Numbered from the stretch's first letter, positions 1-12,600 are shown. The stretch is 64,000 bases of DNA from Hofstenia miamia (GCA_004352715.1 SCFE01000050.1:1102519-1166518), one strand, 5' to 3'. Notes: generated by a model from the sequence alone, not told the origin. A program made the numbers and translations.

Positions 1-769
1 GGTACTGCTTACATTAATGATGAAATGGTGATTTACAGTACTAAAAGTAATATTGATGCAATAAATACAGCTAAAAGTTGAAATGTGCTGCAAAAGTTTG
101 CTCAGGTATTCAAAATAAGTACCATAACACCACCATTGCATTTGATTTAAACCAAGTAGGTAGCAAATAGTTGCCATAATGGTCCGGCAAACATCTGCAC
201 CTGAAAGTTGAAGCTTGGATATCTGTCTTTAGCAGTCAACGTTTCTAATGAGTTACTTAAATGTACGTAAAATAATTGATTTTAAATTTCTTGTTTGTTA
301 TGAATAGCCTCATTATTTAATATTATTTTTACACAATATTATCTAAAGTAAGATCTTTAAATGCTTAAAAACTAATTCTTTGCCTTTAAGTGTTAAAACA
401 ACTTTTTACATCAAATGCAGGCGTGTGAGTGAGGCACTTTGTTGCATAATTTTAGCAAATTATACTGAAAAAAACCAGGCCGTGATTACAGCAGGCCCTG
501 ATTCTATTCACAAACTATACTTCAATACTCAATAAAACATATATATTTAACAATATTATTGAACATCGCTTGACGATATCGAGAAGCAACATAAAACTAT
601 GCGACTTTAAATAATTGTATAAAATTTCCAATGATACAACTGCAATAAGTTAGAAGTTTACTTTCACCACTAACCGCTTAGCAATTATTATTCTAATATT
701 TAACCACCAACTGCGTCGTCTAGCTGTGCATGCTGTCATTGCCAATAACATTACACTGCTATAACGAAG
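1..769. other. Upstream AT-rich sequence, no gene seen
   Basis: No open frame with recognisable protein similarity, RNA gene or mobile element terminus was found. The last part would contain the promoter and 5' UTR of the BTB gene that begins at 770, but no clear TATA box is visible at a sensible distance. Confidence 0.4.
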
Positions 770-3700
770 ATGAGCAAAGGCAAACAAAACAAAAATTCAG
801 AATTCAGGTCATTCGATTCCCCGGATGCTGACAGCACAGCAACTTGTGTTATCGAAGTGGATGGGAAAAAGCTGTACGTCCACAAAGAATACGTTTCACA
901 GAGCTGTACGTCCACAAAGAATACGTTTCACAGTTTTCCAAAAATTGGAAGAAGGATTTATATAGCGATGAAAAATCAACATCAACCCTATTAATTAAAG
1001 GGAGAAAGGTAGATGATATCAAAGAACTCCTGCAATGCATCTACCCACCTTTTAAGAAAATTGATAGTACGTATAATTCAATAATAGCATAATAATTCGT
1101 TTTTAGGGACATTTATTGAAATACAATTAAAACCGGAAATTGCAGAGAAAGGCTTTTCGGGAAATTTCCCGAAAATTAATGTACAACAAAACACAAAAAA
1201 TTAGGTTTTGTTGAAAACACTAACTTTGTTCAATGTTAACCTTAAACAGCCTAGTGTACCTTTAAAAGGACAAACGCATTGAAAGCAGTTATAAGATATG
1301 TTATTAATAAATTATTAGAATGCAAAGGGTAACATCTGAAGGCATTATTTTCAACACTTTCAAACACAGAAATATAATTTCCTTTACTAGTGACTGGTTA
1401 GCAGACTATTTGAGCACAGCTTAGTGTCCTGAATTTGACAATGACCTACCGGATTTAACCTATCGTTAATTTTTCACTTGACTATTGGTTTAGAAAATGT
1501 CTGGATTTCAAAAATCATAGAATTTGTTGTATTATTAAAATTTGAAATGTTTCATAAATGGAATGCTTTGTCTTACGAAGTTAACAGCTTGTCATTTTAA
1601 AACGCATTAGGCAAAATATAGGAAACTACAAATAAATAAATTTTGGTTATAATACATGTAATTATACATGTATAACTTTAAAACTTTTTATATATAGCAA
1701 ATATATGAAATTTGAAAATAAAAGTTTTTCAAATATTTGTAAAATATAGGTTGGGCTGCTTAACGATTATTGAGCATTCTAATTAAATTTACTCTAAAAA
1801 TAATAAATTAAAAATAATATATTAAAACACGAAAATAGATCATTCAATTCATAAAAATACATTTATAACAACACAAATGTAACTAAAAATTGTTCTTAAA
1901 CATAAAAAGGTAATATAATTAAGCAACTCTACAGTGATGCAAGAAAACAATCTTAGAATAGTAATTTCTGCTTGACTTATCTGCTCTAAGGTCTAGCTAA
2001 CATATTTTTATCGCTGGTTTTAATAATTTCTGCTAACTGGACACTTGATTATTAGAGGTGTGCGGAACCAGTTATGTTTGGTTCGGGTCCCGATCCCGAA
2101 ATTTTTTTTTTAGTTCAGGTTCAATGTAACTAAATTTAGTCAACTAAAATATATGTTTGAAGCGTAACACATCAAAGTAACTGGTGAAGTTAATATTAAA
2201 CGTATTATTTTTAAGTAAATGAAATACTTAATGTATAATATACTAGGGTGAAAATTCTTGATATCATTAATATATAGTAAAAGTAATTTTGATCCCGATA
2301 TCTGGCCCCAATCCCTGCGTGACCAGATACGAGACCGAAACCAGGTACCGGTACTACACACCTATATTGATTATAACTATAGCTAGTTCTTAATTATAAA
2401 ATCTCAAACAAAGATGGTTAAAACTTGATTCATTTTTGATGTAACATAGTTAATATCAATAACCTAGAACTTACTTAGGTGACAACTGTGAACGAATAAT
2501 GGAAATGGCCCTCGAGTATAAGATAAAACACCTACAGGATCGAGTAGCATTGTACCTCAAAGAAGAGCTTGATCAGCAGATTAAGAGTAAATATGGTGGA
2601 GCAAGCAACATCATGATGGACATTCTTCAAAAAGTCGACAGGTTTCTTGACTTAACTTTCACACTTTATCAATAAATGTGCTAGAAATCAACCAGACACT
2701 TTCAAAAAACTTTATTAAATTTCTCTATCCATATAAATGATACACAAGAATAACAAAAAATAACTTTCTCGATGGATGTTGGAAGATTTGTATCTTTCTT
2801 GTTTGGTTTATTTGATCAGTATTCAAATTTTGAAAATACGATCTTATAAATTCTAAATTGTAAGGCTTATGATTGAATCAACCCTAATTAAGAAATTACT
2901 GCCAAGTATTGTTTATGAAAAAGTTCAAGAATGTTCTTAAAAGCTATGTGGCAAGGCTTAGATGTATTTGTCCCAGAAATATATCCAATAAGTTATCTAA
3001 AGCATAGTAATCATAATAGTAAATGTTACTTACGTATATGAAGAATTGGGGGTGCGCATTATACATAGGAAGAAATTTTTGAGAAAAAGTTGATGTATTT
3101 ACAATGTAGGGACTAATAGTGTCAATAGTGTCAGGTAAGGGATCGGCTAAAGCACAATTTCATCATCACTGCCTAAATCATTCATAAAATTGTCCAGTGA
3201 GTTATCTAAAGCATAGTAATCATAATAGTAAATGTTACTTACGTATATGAAGAATTGGGGGTGCGCATTATACATAGGAAGAAATTTTTGAGAAAAACGT
3301 GATGTATTTACAATGTAGGTGCGCATTATACACAGGGGCGCAGTATATTCAAAGTTTTACTGTATTATTTCAAATGCGTGAAAAGATTGATTTAGTGTAT
3401 CTGTAGGACTTGTATATTTGACTATACATACCTTGTAAATAGTCATGTCAATATATTATATGTTTACTTGAACAGCCTGTGAGCTAACTTTATATAACCA
3501 TACAAAGATCAAATTGCAAACGGTTTTAAAGGTATGTGATATCACGCAAGAGAGATAATACAAAAAATATTTCATACTCATAAAAAATGTTTAGATTTGA
3601 ATTAGATGAGCCTCGAGAAGTTCTCGCTAACTGGTATGGCAAACAAAATACAAGCAAAGTCAGGGATGCCATGAACAAAGTAACGTCACCTACTGCAGTC

Positions 3701-3817
3701 TGCCTAGCAACACAACGAATGAATGTATTGGACAGAAAACTGCGGGAAGCAGAAAAAAAGAATAAGGATTTAGAAACAAAACTAGCTGCCTTTATGCCAA
3801 CTGCTCAGTACTTTTAG
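770..3817 (+). CDS. BTB/POZ-domain protein gene, three exons, exon 1 frame broken
   Basis: Seen: exons 770-1066, 2479-2641 and 3595-3817 have GT-AG borders (donors GTACGT at 1067 and GTTTCT at 2642; acceptors CTTAG ending 2478 and TTTAG ending 3594) with phases that match at both joins (1, then 2). Exon 1 encodes a BTB core beginning near residue 26 (IEVDGKKLYVHKEYVSQ) and ending in LLQCIYPPFKKI, the typical end of the nematode/BATH-like BTB fold. Exon 2 (DNCERIMEMALEYKIKHL) is the helix pair that follows. Exon 3 is a charged, coiled-coil-like tail ending at the stop at 3815. A polyadenylation signal AATAAA lies at 3846. Such proteins usually act as dimerising adaptors, often for cullin-3 ubiquitin ligases; that is family knowledge, not shown here. 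Odd: a 32-bp tandem duplication in exon 1 shifts the frame, so as written only the first 44 or so residues are in the start frame. Without the extra unit the product would be about 216 residues. It may be a pseudogene, an allele or an assembly error. Confidence 0.65.
870..933 (+). repeat. 32-bp tandem duplication inside BTB exon 1
   Basis: Two adjacent identical 32-base units (870-901 and 902-933) begin agctgtacgtccac and end gtttcacag. As 32 is not a multiple of three, the second unit moves the BTB reading frame from the one starting at 770 to the one that continues into exon 2. The same peptide, LYVHKEYVSQ, is read once in each frame. Confidence 0.95.
1067..2052 (+). other. Intron 1 of the BTB gene, 5' part
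   Basis: Intronic sequence, very AT-rich, with no recognisable coding or RNA feature. The remainder of the intron holds a hAT-like MITE at 2053-2366. Confidence 0.5.
2053..2366. mobile_element. hAT-like MITE, 314 bp, with perfect 8-bp target duplication
   Basis: The ends are TAGAGGTGTG and, on the other strand, TATAGGTGTG, so the element has short terminal inverted repeats. It is flanked by the identical octamer ttgattat at 2045-2052 and 2367-2374. An 8-bp target duplication is the signature of hAT transposons. No transposase is encoded, so it must have been moved in trans. It lies in intron 1 of the BTB gene. The interior is GC-richer near both ends (gggtcccgatcccg; ggtaccggtac). Confidence 0.8.
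2642..3594 (+). other. Intron 2 of the BTB gene
   Basis: Contains a 120-bp direct duplication and what looks like the end of a DNA transposon around 3320-3372. Nothing else recognised. Confidence 0.5.
2991..3319. repeat. Direct 120-bp repeats (2991-3110 and 3200-3319)
   Basis: Two copies of a 120-bp unit are separated by 89 bp and differ at about two positions (gaaaaagttg versus gaaaaacgtg). Both contain ggtgcgcattatacat. Directly after the second copy the sequence runs gcgcattatacacaggggcgcag and then a stretch which on the opposite strand starts acagtaaaactttgaat, resembling a Tc1/pogo-type terminus. The duplication may therefore be subterminal sequence of a transposon. Confidence 0.7.
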
Positions 3818-3845
3818 CAAAACAATTATCTAATTGATTTATAAA

Positions 3846-3851
3846 AATAAA
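3846..3851 (+). promoter_or_regulatory. Polyadenylation signal of the BTB gene
   Basis: AATAAA about 28 bases after the stop codon of the BTB reading frame, the only canonical signal near the gene end. Confidence 0.5.
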
Positions 3852-4130
3852 ATTTTATTTTATTATAAAATAGTTCTTGGAAATTTCTCGTTAGTGAGTT
3901 ATTACATACATAGACTTAAATAATTTTAACCCTAAAACCTCAGTTATCGAGAATTTTCATAAAATTGAGGTTCCAAATTAGCCAATTTTTCAATAAATGC
4001 AAACATTTTCACTTGTAATCGATAAATTTATATTCTGTGAGCAAGAAATTTTTGTTTATGCATGTCTATAAATTTGCAAAATTTTGATGACGCTTGGTAA
4101 AAATGAGGAAAATATGCCGATGAAATGCAT

Positions 4131-4222
4131 TTTCAGGGATAATACATTATTGCACCTAGCAGTGGAATCTATAGAATTGAATTGTAACAAATTGTCAAAA
4201 TATTTTTGCAAGCATAAATTAT
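4131..4222 (+). pseudogene. Short LINE reverse-transcriptase relic
   Basis: This 92-bp piece matches, with few differences, the minus-strand LINE at about 8070-7975. Both translate around ESIELN.NKLSKYFC.HKL, which lies just after the FADDT box of non-LTR reverse transcriptases. It is a fragment without open frame context. Confidence 0.6.
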
Positions 4223-5290
4223 CAATTATTTAATTGTTAACATTTACCTGAGTAATGAGTCTCTTATCTCAACTTTTTACCAGAGAAAACCTAATAAAAG
4301 TTCGTTTGTGCAAAGTCATATTCATTAGCATACTTGGTAAGTAGAGTAAATTTGTCATAACGTAGAATAATGAATCAGTCCATGAGGTTGATAGTGATCA
4401 ATAAGCAATTCATTTAATTTAAATATCTTGGCAAAATGAAAGCTTATCATCAATGTTCTTGGTGTAATAAATCTGCCTAAAGTCGATGTCATCTAGTCGT
4501 GAGAGAAAATCCCGAATGTTGCTGTCACGAAGGTCAAGCAATTTCGAATAGCAAATTTTCGTGGGAATTTGCTTCTCTAATTTTAACATCACCATTTAGT
4601 GTTTGGATTTTCCAATCGGGGGATAAAGAACCGCATCACCATAGGTAGAAAAAAGGTGTTTGTCAATTAGAATTTAATCGCATGGCAGAGCTACCATGCA
4701 TAGGTGCATTTATCTTGCAACAAAGATATAGGGAAGTGGCTAGATCGGGGAGGTAAGAGTAAATAAATCAATTGTTAAAATCGCGGCCGGATGGTTGAGA
4801 AAAATGGTCGATCTCCTTGATAAGAGCATTTAGAATGGCCTTCTAAGCGGCTACGTCAATGAAGGTGGATGTAGAGTGTGATCAGGAGGGTCTTCTAATT
4901 TGGATAGTGCAACGCCAGCAATTCCAAATTGATAGGGAGTTGGAAGAAGATTTCCGTAGGGAACCCTGACCTAATGTGGGACCACACACATATTCCTCCC
5001 CCTTTGTCGGGCTTTAGGGAGCAACAAAAGGCTTCTAAATACAGGGCTGCTCATTTGACAAACCGAGAGGTGTTCAAGAAGGCCTATTAGATTTTTATAA
5101 AACTTTGTTATCTAGGGTAGTATTGATGTTGAATTTTGTGATTTGAAATCTATGTTGACAGGTACCGGCTGATACTCAAAATTTTCAAAAATGCAATTTG
5201 TTGCTATAATTAAATAATTGTATTCCCTTATAAAATCTTAATATACTCTTATGTCCTATAATTTCTTCTATATCTTACAACATAATATAC

Positions 5291-5321
<31 letters not shown>

Positions 5322-5486
5322 GAAAGAGAAAGAAGAATATCGTGAGGTTAGTTGCAATTATCATGCAACACAGTCGGTAATGTTTACTTTGTATTTAAGT
5401 CAAGAGACAGCAGAAAATAGCGTTTTTTGAAAAATACAAAAAAGAAATATCTTTGTTATTGAATTATATATATATATATATATATA
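4223..5486. other. Unassigned sequence with a GC-richer patch and (TA)n
   Basis: No gene was recognised. About 4700-5080 is noticeably GC-richer than its surroundings, with no long open frame; it may be old transposon debris. A (TA)n tract lies at about 5295-5322 and another leads into the gap at 5487. Confidence 0.4.
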
Positions 5487-5656
5487 NNNNNNNNNNNNNN
5501 NNNNNNNNNNNNNNNNNNNNNNNNNNNNNNNNNNNNNNNNNNNNNNNNNNNNNNNNNNNNNNNNNNNNNNNNNNNNNNNNNNNNNNNNNNNNNNNNNNNN
5601 NNNNNNNNNNNNNNNNNNNNNNNNNNNNNNNNNNNNNNNNNNNNNNNNNNNNNNNN
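5487..5656. other. Assembly gap (170 N) inside a (TA)n tract
   Basis: Both flanks are pure (TA)n, so the gap lies within a dinucleotide microsatellite. Open frames across it are artefacts. Confidence 0.95.
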
Positions 5657-5687
<31 letters not shown>

Positions 5688-5693
<6 letters not shown>

Positions 5694-6451
5694 CATGGGT
5701 TATTCCTAAAATATGTTCTTTGTAAATTTGTCAAAGCTTGGGGTCCCAAACGTGGAGAAATTATAAAACATGCTTAAAGAATACCTTAGAAAAATACTAA
5801 GCGTAAAAAATGGCATGCCCTCTCCTTTTTGGAATTTTGTAGTAATTTTACACTGGCTTATTATAAACAAGTTTTTAAATGTAATTTTGTGAAATTGCAG
5901 TAAATGTACTATTTATTTAAAGTGTAGTGCTTTGATCGTCCATGAGTTTAATGGCCTTCTTCTGAGCAGCTTGATTTTTCAAAGAAACCGATACTTACAC
6001 ATTTTAAGCTCAAAAAAATGTTATGTATTCTGTTGCGCTATGAAGCTCTAGATAGATACTGGTATCAAAAAAATTTAAAAGCAAGCAGAGACTCAAGTAT
6101 TGGCGATTAATTACAAAATTTGCTGAACATGAGACCAACTATCAGGAAATTGAAAATTATAATACTAAGATCAGTCTTTACTTTGAGTAGCTTTTTTCTA
6201 ATTGCAAAGGCTGGAACACAAATTTATGAGGGAGGTATCCAATTCTCGAGGCCGGTTGAAGCCGATGAAGATCATTTATGAAATTCATGAGTATCTTTCA
6301 TATAGGATGTTTTCGAGTCTCTTTATAATAGCATTTTATCAATTGCTCAATTGTACAGTAATTTTTGGTCTTGATAATGAAGGGAAGTCAATCCGCTCCA
6401 TTAGAGAAAAAATTTCCTCCACAATCACACTGCAGTGTATTTTAAGTTCCA
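5688..6451. other. No gene recognised
   Basis: AT-rich sequence. A 133-codon open frame starting at 6202 runs into the MITE at 6460 and has no recognisable domain, so it is not called as a gene. Confidence 0.4.
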
Positions 6452-6459
6452 TGTCCAGT

Positions 6460-6673
6460 CATGGGCGTACGCACAATTTTCTGATGGGGGAAATCTTCAT
6501 CATGGCTAAGTGCCATGTGAAATTTTTTGAAAATAATAAGAAAATAGACCATCAAAATGCATTTGTAAATTTTTCCATTTTTTACGAAAAAATTTTGATT
6601 TAACATGTCAAAATCAAATTTTAAAACCTGACAAGAGGACATTTCACCATTTCTCCAATTGTGTACGCCACTG
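6460..6673. mobile_element. hAT-like MITE, 214 bp, family A
   Basis: The left end reads catgggcgtacgcac and the right end, on the other strand, cagtggcgtacac, giving inverted ends. The flanking octamers tgtccagt (6452-6459) and tgcccagt (6674-6681) agree at 7 of 8 bases, as expected for a hAT target duplication that has aged by one mutation. The interior matches the copy at 38350-38567 along its length, including the segment aaaacctgac near the right end. Confidence 0.8.
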
Positions 6674-6681
6674 TGCCCAGT

Positions 6682-7239
6682 AAGCCATAAATCTGCCAAT
6701 AATATGTGCTACTATAGGAAGTTTTTTAAGTTTCTTTAATTGCTTTTCAACAGTTAGACATCATTTATTTAATATATATTAAAATTAGGTTTAATATTAT
6801 TTATAAAAATGCATACCAATAATGATATAAAAGTTTAGAAATGTAAACTTTTTTTGGAAAAGAGTCCAATGTCATCTTAATCAAGAAAATTGGTTAAGGA
6901 TAAGTTAAAAATATTGAGCACAAGTTGTTCATTTAACCAAATATTTAGCATCAATTAAAACTACATTAACTACACTAAACAACATTTTATAGCTTAAAAT
7001 TGAGAAACCAGCAGAATATTTTCTATACGAAAGATAAATTTCATTGCCTGACAAATAGAATGAACTGACAATTTTAAATATCCGGGAAAAGTTGAGATAC
7101 GACATTCTTTATTCAGATAAATGTTAACAATTAAATAACTGGTAATTTATCTGAATAGCATCATTAAATTCACAAAACACATACAATTCACATAATTACA
7201 AAAGAAATATTACAGGTTATCGACAAATTACTATAGTAA
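6682..7239. other. No gene recognised
   Basis: AT-rich sequence between a MITE and the 3' end of a minus-strand LINE. Confidence 0.35.
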
Positions 7240-8100
7240 TATTTTAATAAAGAGCTATAGTATAGTCATTGTTATAAAATTTGTATCCTAGCCATGATTT
7301 ACCAGATATACATTTTTGCTTGAGGAAGATTTTTAAATGCTTTTTTAAAAATTTTAATTTTTCAATATTTTTAATTTCTTAAGGTAACGAATTCCAGGTT
7401 CAAATGGCAACATTAATGAAGGATTTCTTGAAAACGTTGTTTTATACTTAACACATGTAAAAAGTGTTGATCTTGAATTCTGTTTGAGTAAATCCCGACA
7501 TTTTAATCACCTTATAAGGTGGTAAGGTTTTCAATAGCTTGAAGAACGTCAGCAGGGTATTCAGTATGACGAGTTGTTTTAGAAAAAGAATGGACCTAGA
7601 GAGGCAATGCTTAATTTTCGATGAGTTTTTCACTGAGTTTATTGAATATCTAGTTTTTTATAAAGGACATATTTAGATCAGTAAATAAAATGTTTGCGTA
7701 ATTAAGGTGACTCATAATAAAGGCATGGCATTTTTGAATTATCGTACACGGTGGTAATTGCCTGACTATTAGTGCCATACTTTTTATACATATAGCTAAT
7801 ATTCTAACTATTAAATTGATGTGGAAGTTGAATTTTGACTTTGAGTCAATAGTTACACCTAGATACTTGAAAGTGTCTACAATAGGAACATTAACATTTA
7901 AATTTTAAATCACTGCAGAAACACCGTAAATGCTTTTATTCGGCTGTAAAATACAAAATTCTGTCTTAGCTTCATTAATATTCAACTTGTGTATACAAAA
8001 ATATTTTGACAATTTGTTACGATTCAATTCTATAGATTCTGTTGTTAAGTGCATTGACGAATTATCGCTGAAAAAGCGGGTGTCATCAGCATAATGCATT
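7240..8100 (-). pseudogene. Non-LTR retrotransposon (LINE) reverse-transcriptase relic
   Basis: On the minus strand the frame opens at 8099 with MHYADDTRFF, the catalytic YADD box of non-LTR reverse transcriptases, followed by NKLSKYF and KLNINEAKTEF. After a stop, 7916-7650 reads VDTFKYLGVTIDSKSKF and then SHLNYANILF, the thumb region. At about 7420-7250 the usual C-terminal box TWNSLP appears before LINE-type 3' sequence. Several stops make it defunct and the 5' part is missing, as is common for LINE insertions. The clade is not certain; the order of boxes fits jockey/CR1-like elements. Confidence 0.75.
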
Positions 8101-8199
8101 AAATTGCAATAATTATAGAAAGCATGTAATTTACATAAATATTAACTTAAACTTTGTAGCAGCTCTCAAATTCTATTATAAGTTAACTTGAACATATTT

Positions 8200-9050
8200 T
8201 TTGCTTTAGCGAATTAGTATATACAACCAAACATGAACATTTACACAATGCATTAGACAGAGCTATCATATATTTTGATAAGAATAAAATGAAGCTTAAT
8301 ATTGAAAAAAACAAAGCAAATGATGAGAAACTAAGCCTACAGATAAACAGTAAAATCATTGAAGAAGAAAATAAAATTTTATACCTAGGTATTATTTTTA
8401 ATAATAAATTAATATTTGAACAAAATAATAAAAAAATGCTCAAGGGATCAAAACACTTGGTAAGTTACAAAACTTTATACTAATTAAATGAAAAATAATG
8501 ATATTCAAATCTTATATTTTGCCTCAATATTTGCATTCATCATGTTTGTTGACAAACGTATCTAAGCGATTAAAAAATAAGTTAGAATGTTGAATTGGGG
8601 TTTAGCTATCATATGTGAAAAAAGCAATCAAAAAATATTAGAAAAATTTTACAATCTTTTTTCATTAGACTATCTACAAAATCTAAAATCACTACAATAT
8701 ATTTTTCAAAATTAGATTAAGCAAAGATATTTCATCAAAACTCCATTTTAGAACTAAGTGCTATAGAAAATTTAAATTTAGAAAAAGAATCATAAAGAAC
8801 CGTTTTATTAATTACTGTATTGATGTGTGGAACAGACTATCACCTGAAATTAAAGAATTTAGGAAAAAAGTTAAATTAAAATTATCACAAAAGAAAACTT
8901 ATTTGGATATTCAAAGAATAAAGTCTGCAACTAAGTAATATCAATTTACAACTAAGTGGAATTAAAGAAAACAATTTACTTTAAACATCGATAAGTATTT
9001 ATACTTTTTTGTATTATATAAAGGTTTGAAAATAAATTATTTTATTGTTA
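8200..9050 (+). pseudogene. Second LINE relic, opposite strand
   Basis: The plus strand carries LDRAIIYFDKNKMKLNIEK, then NKILYLGIIFNNKLIFEQN (equivalent to the YLG box), and at 8790-8900 KNRFINYCIDVWNRLSPEI, the C-terminal box. It ends in an AATAAA-containing AT-rich 3' sequence near 9030. It lacks its 5' part and is interrupted by stops. It lies head to head with the LINE at 7240-8100 but is a different sequence. Confidence 0.7.
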
Positions 9051-9480
9051 TTTACTTTGAAAAGTAAGTAGTTAAATACAACTACTACAAATTTAAAACA
9101 ACACGTTTGTTTCAAATGGATGGTATTAAGTTTGAAATATATTTGATTTTTATATTTTAAGTTAAAAAATTACTTTTGATAGGGGTTAACACGCAATTTG
9201 AATGAAACTTATAATGGGCCCATAGAGCAGCAATATTCAATATTTTCAATTAATTCACATATAAATGTCAACATCATAAGATTGACGAAAGATTTTTCAT
9301 TCATACATTGATTCATTACTTGTATATAAATAAACAGAATAGGTATTTGTTTTGATAGGTTGATTTATTGACTTTTCAATCAACAAAAGCTAACAGCAAC
9401 AATTGAACACAATGACCTGAACTCTCAACAAAAATAATTTATACATGATTTACAAATATACAATATATACAGAAACACGA
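9051..9480. other. 3' flank and 3' UTR of the DRC9-like gene
   Basis: No coding feature. The minus-strand gene ending at 9481 has its polyadenylation signal here. Confidence 0.5.
9363..9368 (-). promoter_or_regulatory. Polyadenylation signal of the DRC9-like gene
   Basis: tttatt on the plus strand is AATAAA on the coding strand, about 113 bases after the stop codon at 9481-9483. Confidence 0.5.
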
Positions 9481-9603
9481 TTACTTCTTTTTACCAGACT
9501 TCTTCTTTCCACTCTTTTTACCTTTCTTACCTTTGCCTTTCTTCTTCTTCCCATAAGGCCCTAACTGATATCTGACCATACATCCACGCCACCAGGCTTG
9601 AAT
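9481..9603 (-). CDS. IQCG: DRC9-like exon 10 with IQ motif and Lys-rich tail
   Basis: 40 codons and TAA. The exon starts exactly with the IQ motif ([11 protein letters not shown]) and ends in a run dominated by lysine and glycine, as in other members of the family. Confidence 0.92.
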   Translation of the reverse strand: MQAWWRGCMVRYQLGPYGKKKKGKGKKGKKSGKKKSGKKK

Positions 9604-12600
9604 CTAAATTCCCGAATGAAGAGTTTGACTTCAAAAATGTAAATACCTGGTGTGAAGCTTTCAATTCAACGGCTAACTGCTCCGCACGTCGTTTCGCTTT
9701 CTCCTTTTCAGTGCGATCGTTTTCAACAACCAGTTCACATTCTTGATACTAAAACAATCTCGTTAATACAGAAAATGAACAGTTGATTAAAGAAGATTGT
9801 GATTAAAGATTTACTCACCCGAGTGCAGAAATTTAAAAATAAATTAAGAATACATTATTGGATCGTAAAACATTTATGATTGCATACATTGAAAACTTTT
9901 TGTTGTTTCTCCGTTATTCATAGATAAAAATATAACACAAAAAATTAAAGAAACGAGATTTTTGATTTCATGAAACCAAAAATTTTTAAATTCGCAATAC
10001 AATAGACTTTGTATTGGCAATTTACACAAATTTTGATGAAGGTAATATTTCAATTGTTCTATACATCGACGTTTCCAAAGCGTTTGATAAAGTTTGCCAT
10101 TTAATCTTATCTAGAAAGCTAAAAGATATTGGAAGAATTGGAGGTAACTTCTTAAATTTGCTACGTTCGTACTTAGTAAAGAGAAAGCAAGCTCTGAAAG
10201 TAAATGGAGTTTGCTCGGACTATGTTCCTGTCACCAGTGTTCTTCAAGGCTCAGTCTTAGATATAATCTATGTAAATGAACTTCCGTTAGTTTATATGAC
10301 CCCATGCCTTTTCTGTACGCAGATGATTTAAAAGTGGTCACGAATTCAAATGAAAATCTTCACAATGATATAAATAATTTAATAAGATGGTCTATACAAA
10401 ATGAACTCAGTTTTAATGTCAATAAATTCCAACTTTTTCAGTTCCTTATTACTGTGATTGGTGTCTATTAGTAGAGGATAGATCCATCAATTGCACAGAT
10501 GCCGTAATTGATCTAGGCCTCTATCTTTCATGTGATTTAAAATGGACTGCTCTTATTAATGAAAGAATAGAGTTGCAATATGGTACTCATAAACTTAAAG
10601 AGGAATATTCCTTACAATACAAATTCAGAAGTTAAGTTGACTTTATTTAGTTCTCTTATTCTTAACAAACTCTTAGTTTCTTCTCCAGTCTGGATCACTA
10701 CAATTTCAGACGTTAAAAGTTTAGAAATCTTTCAAAAACGATGCCTTTGCGGGGTAATGTCTGAAAATAATTACCTTGATCGTTTGAAGAGGATAAATCT
10801 ATTACCTGTGTTTCTAAAGCTACAATTAAACAATCTGATACTGTTTAACAAACTTTTACTAAATTCTTACGATTAAGTAATCATGTTTCTTATTATTTAC
10901 CTAGTAAAGTAGGATTAAGATTTGGTAGCATCTCACTGTTAAAAGAAGCTTACGAAAACTATTTTGGCAATATTTTACTAACCATTATTCTAATGAGAAT
11001 CAAAGTTGTTCTAAATTTTTAATCTGATTGTGTTCGAGCTGTAAGTGAAGTTTTAATGTAAACTATTATCAAATGTTTCTTTTTAATTCATTTGTTATAT
11101 TTAGTTAGCTTTTTATGTTATTTACAGGTTGCTGTGTAATGATTTTATTTCAGCATTGTAAATTGTATAATTTGTAATTAGTGTGTACACATCTATGTAT
11201 ACAACAATTTATACAAATTATGTAGTGCCGCATTGATTACATAAATCTATTTACTACTAGTACTAGTACTACTAAGAAAAATGTATTTTCAGCTAATAAT
11301 TTTCAACTAAGANTTAATTCATTTGTTATATTTAGTTAGCTTTTTATGTTATTTACAGGTTGCTGTGTAATGATTTTATTTCAGCATTGTAAATTGTATA
11401 ATTTGTAATTAGTGTGTACACATCTATGTATACAACAATTTATACAAATTATGTAGTGCCGCATTGATTTACATTGATAATAATTCTATTTACTACTACT
11501 AAGAAAAATGTATTTTCAGCTAATAATTTTCAACTAAAACTGAGCAAGTTCTGAAATAGAAATATATCAAAAATGCTTTTGTATATTCAGTCTTTTCTCT
11601 ATTCACACAATGATTTGGAATAAATTTAGTTTCGGTGAAGTTGGACTACCCACAAAAATCCCATTCGATATTTTATCTCAAAAAAGGAATTAATTGTCGT
11701 AAACAATATTTCTTAGAATATAATTTAACAAAATTGAAATTACAATAACAGCATTCCTTAAATTGCAATCTGCAAACCGTAATATGATTTTTCGGAACAA
11801 ACTTAACTTATATTTAACCAAAATTTACAGGAGAAATTGTTCAGCACGAGAGTGATTACAACTTCTCTCTTCCCCTTAACACGCATGTTGCTAACATCTA
11901 AAACGTACTTAATACAAACAGTGTGTAAATCAACTGATGTAGAAATCATGTCAACTAGAGATGAACGCAGTAAAAGCTTTGTAAAAAATTTTCAAACGCA
12001 GAGAAAAAACTTTACAGCCAACCACCGCAATGTGCGTTTATCACTGCAAACCTTCGCAATAAATGAAATTTTACGGCGGCATACCACAACGAAGTCGACT
12101 TTTATCTTTGTAAGAAACGATAGATATTTTTGAATTGTTTTCGAAGTTATGGATTATCTCTAGAAAAGTTTAAAGACAACTTCTTAGGTATTTTGTCAAT
12201 TCGTTCAATTGTGTAATTAGAGTAATATCCAATTTTCCATGAAATATGCACAAATTACTAATAATATTTTGTATGTGAAAGCTATGAATTTTGCTTCAGA
12301 AACAGTATTTTTGAAAAATACTCAGAGATTTTAAATCATAAAACAAACATATTATCTTTTATGACACCGTAAGTTGTTTTAATTCTACCGCTAACCACCG
12401 CAATTGAGTAAATCGCTATCGCGGGATACGGCATAATTACTGCACCGCCCTCATCTTTAATGTAAACCATATTTTTTAGTGCAATAAGGAACGGAACAAA
12501 TTAATGTCACGGTTGAATAAGAACATGGTCATCTGAATGATCAAATGCGTTACATATCCCGAGATTCTAATAACATAATAGTCTTATAAACATACTAAAC

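Noticed and set aside
770-3817. Assignment of the organism to nematodes from the BTB domain style
   Set aside because: An intact DRC9 gene needs motile cilia or flagella, which nematodes lack.
6202-6603. 133-codon plus-strand open frame
   Set aside because: Its second half lies inside a non-coding MITE (6460-6673) and the first half shows no domain.
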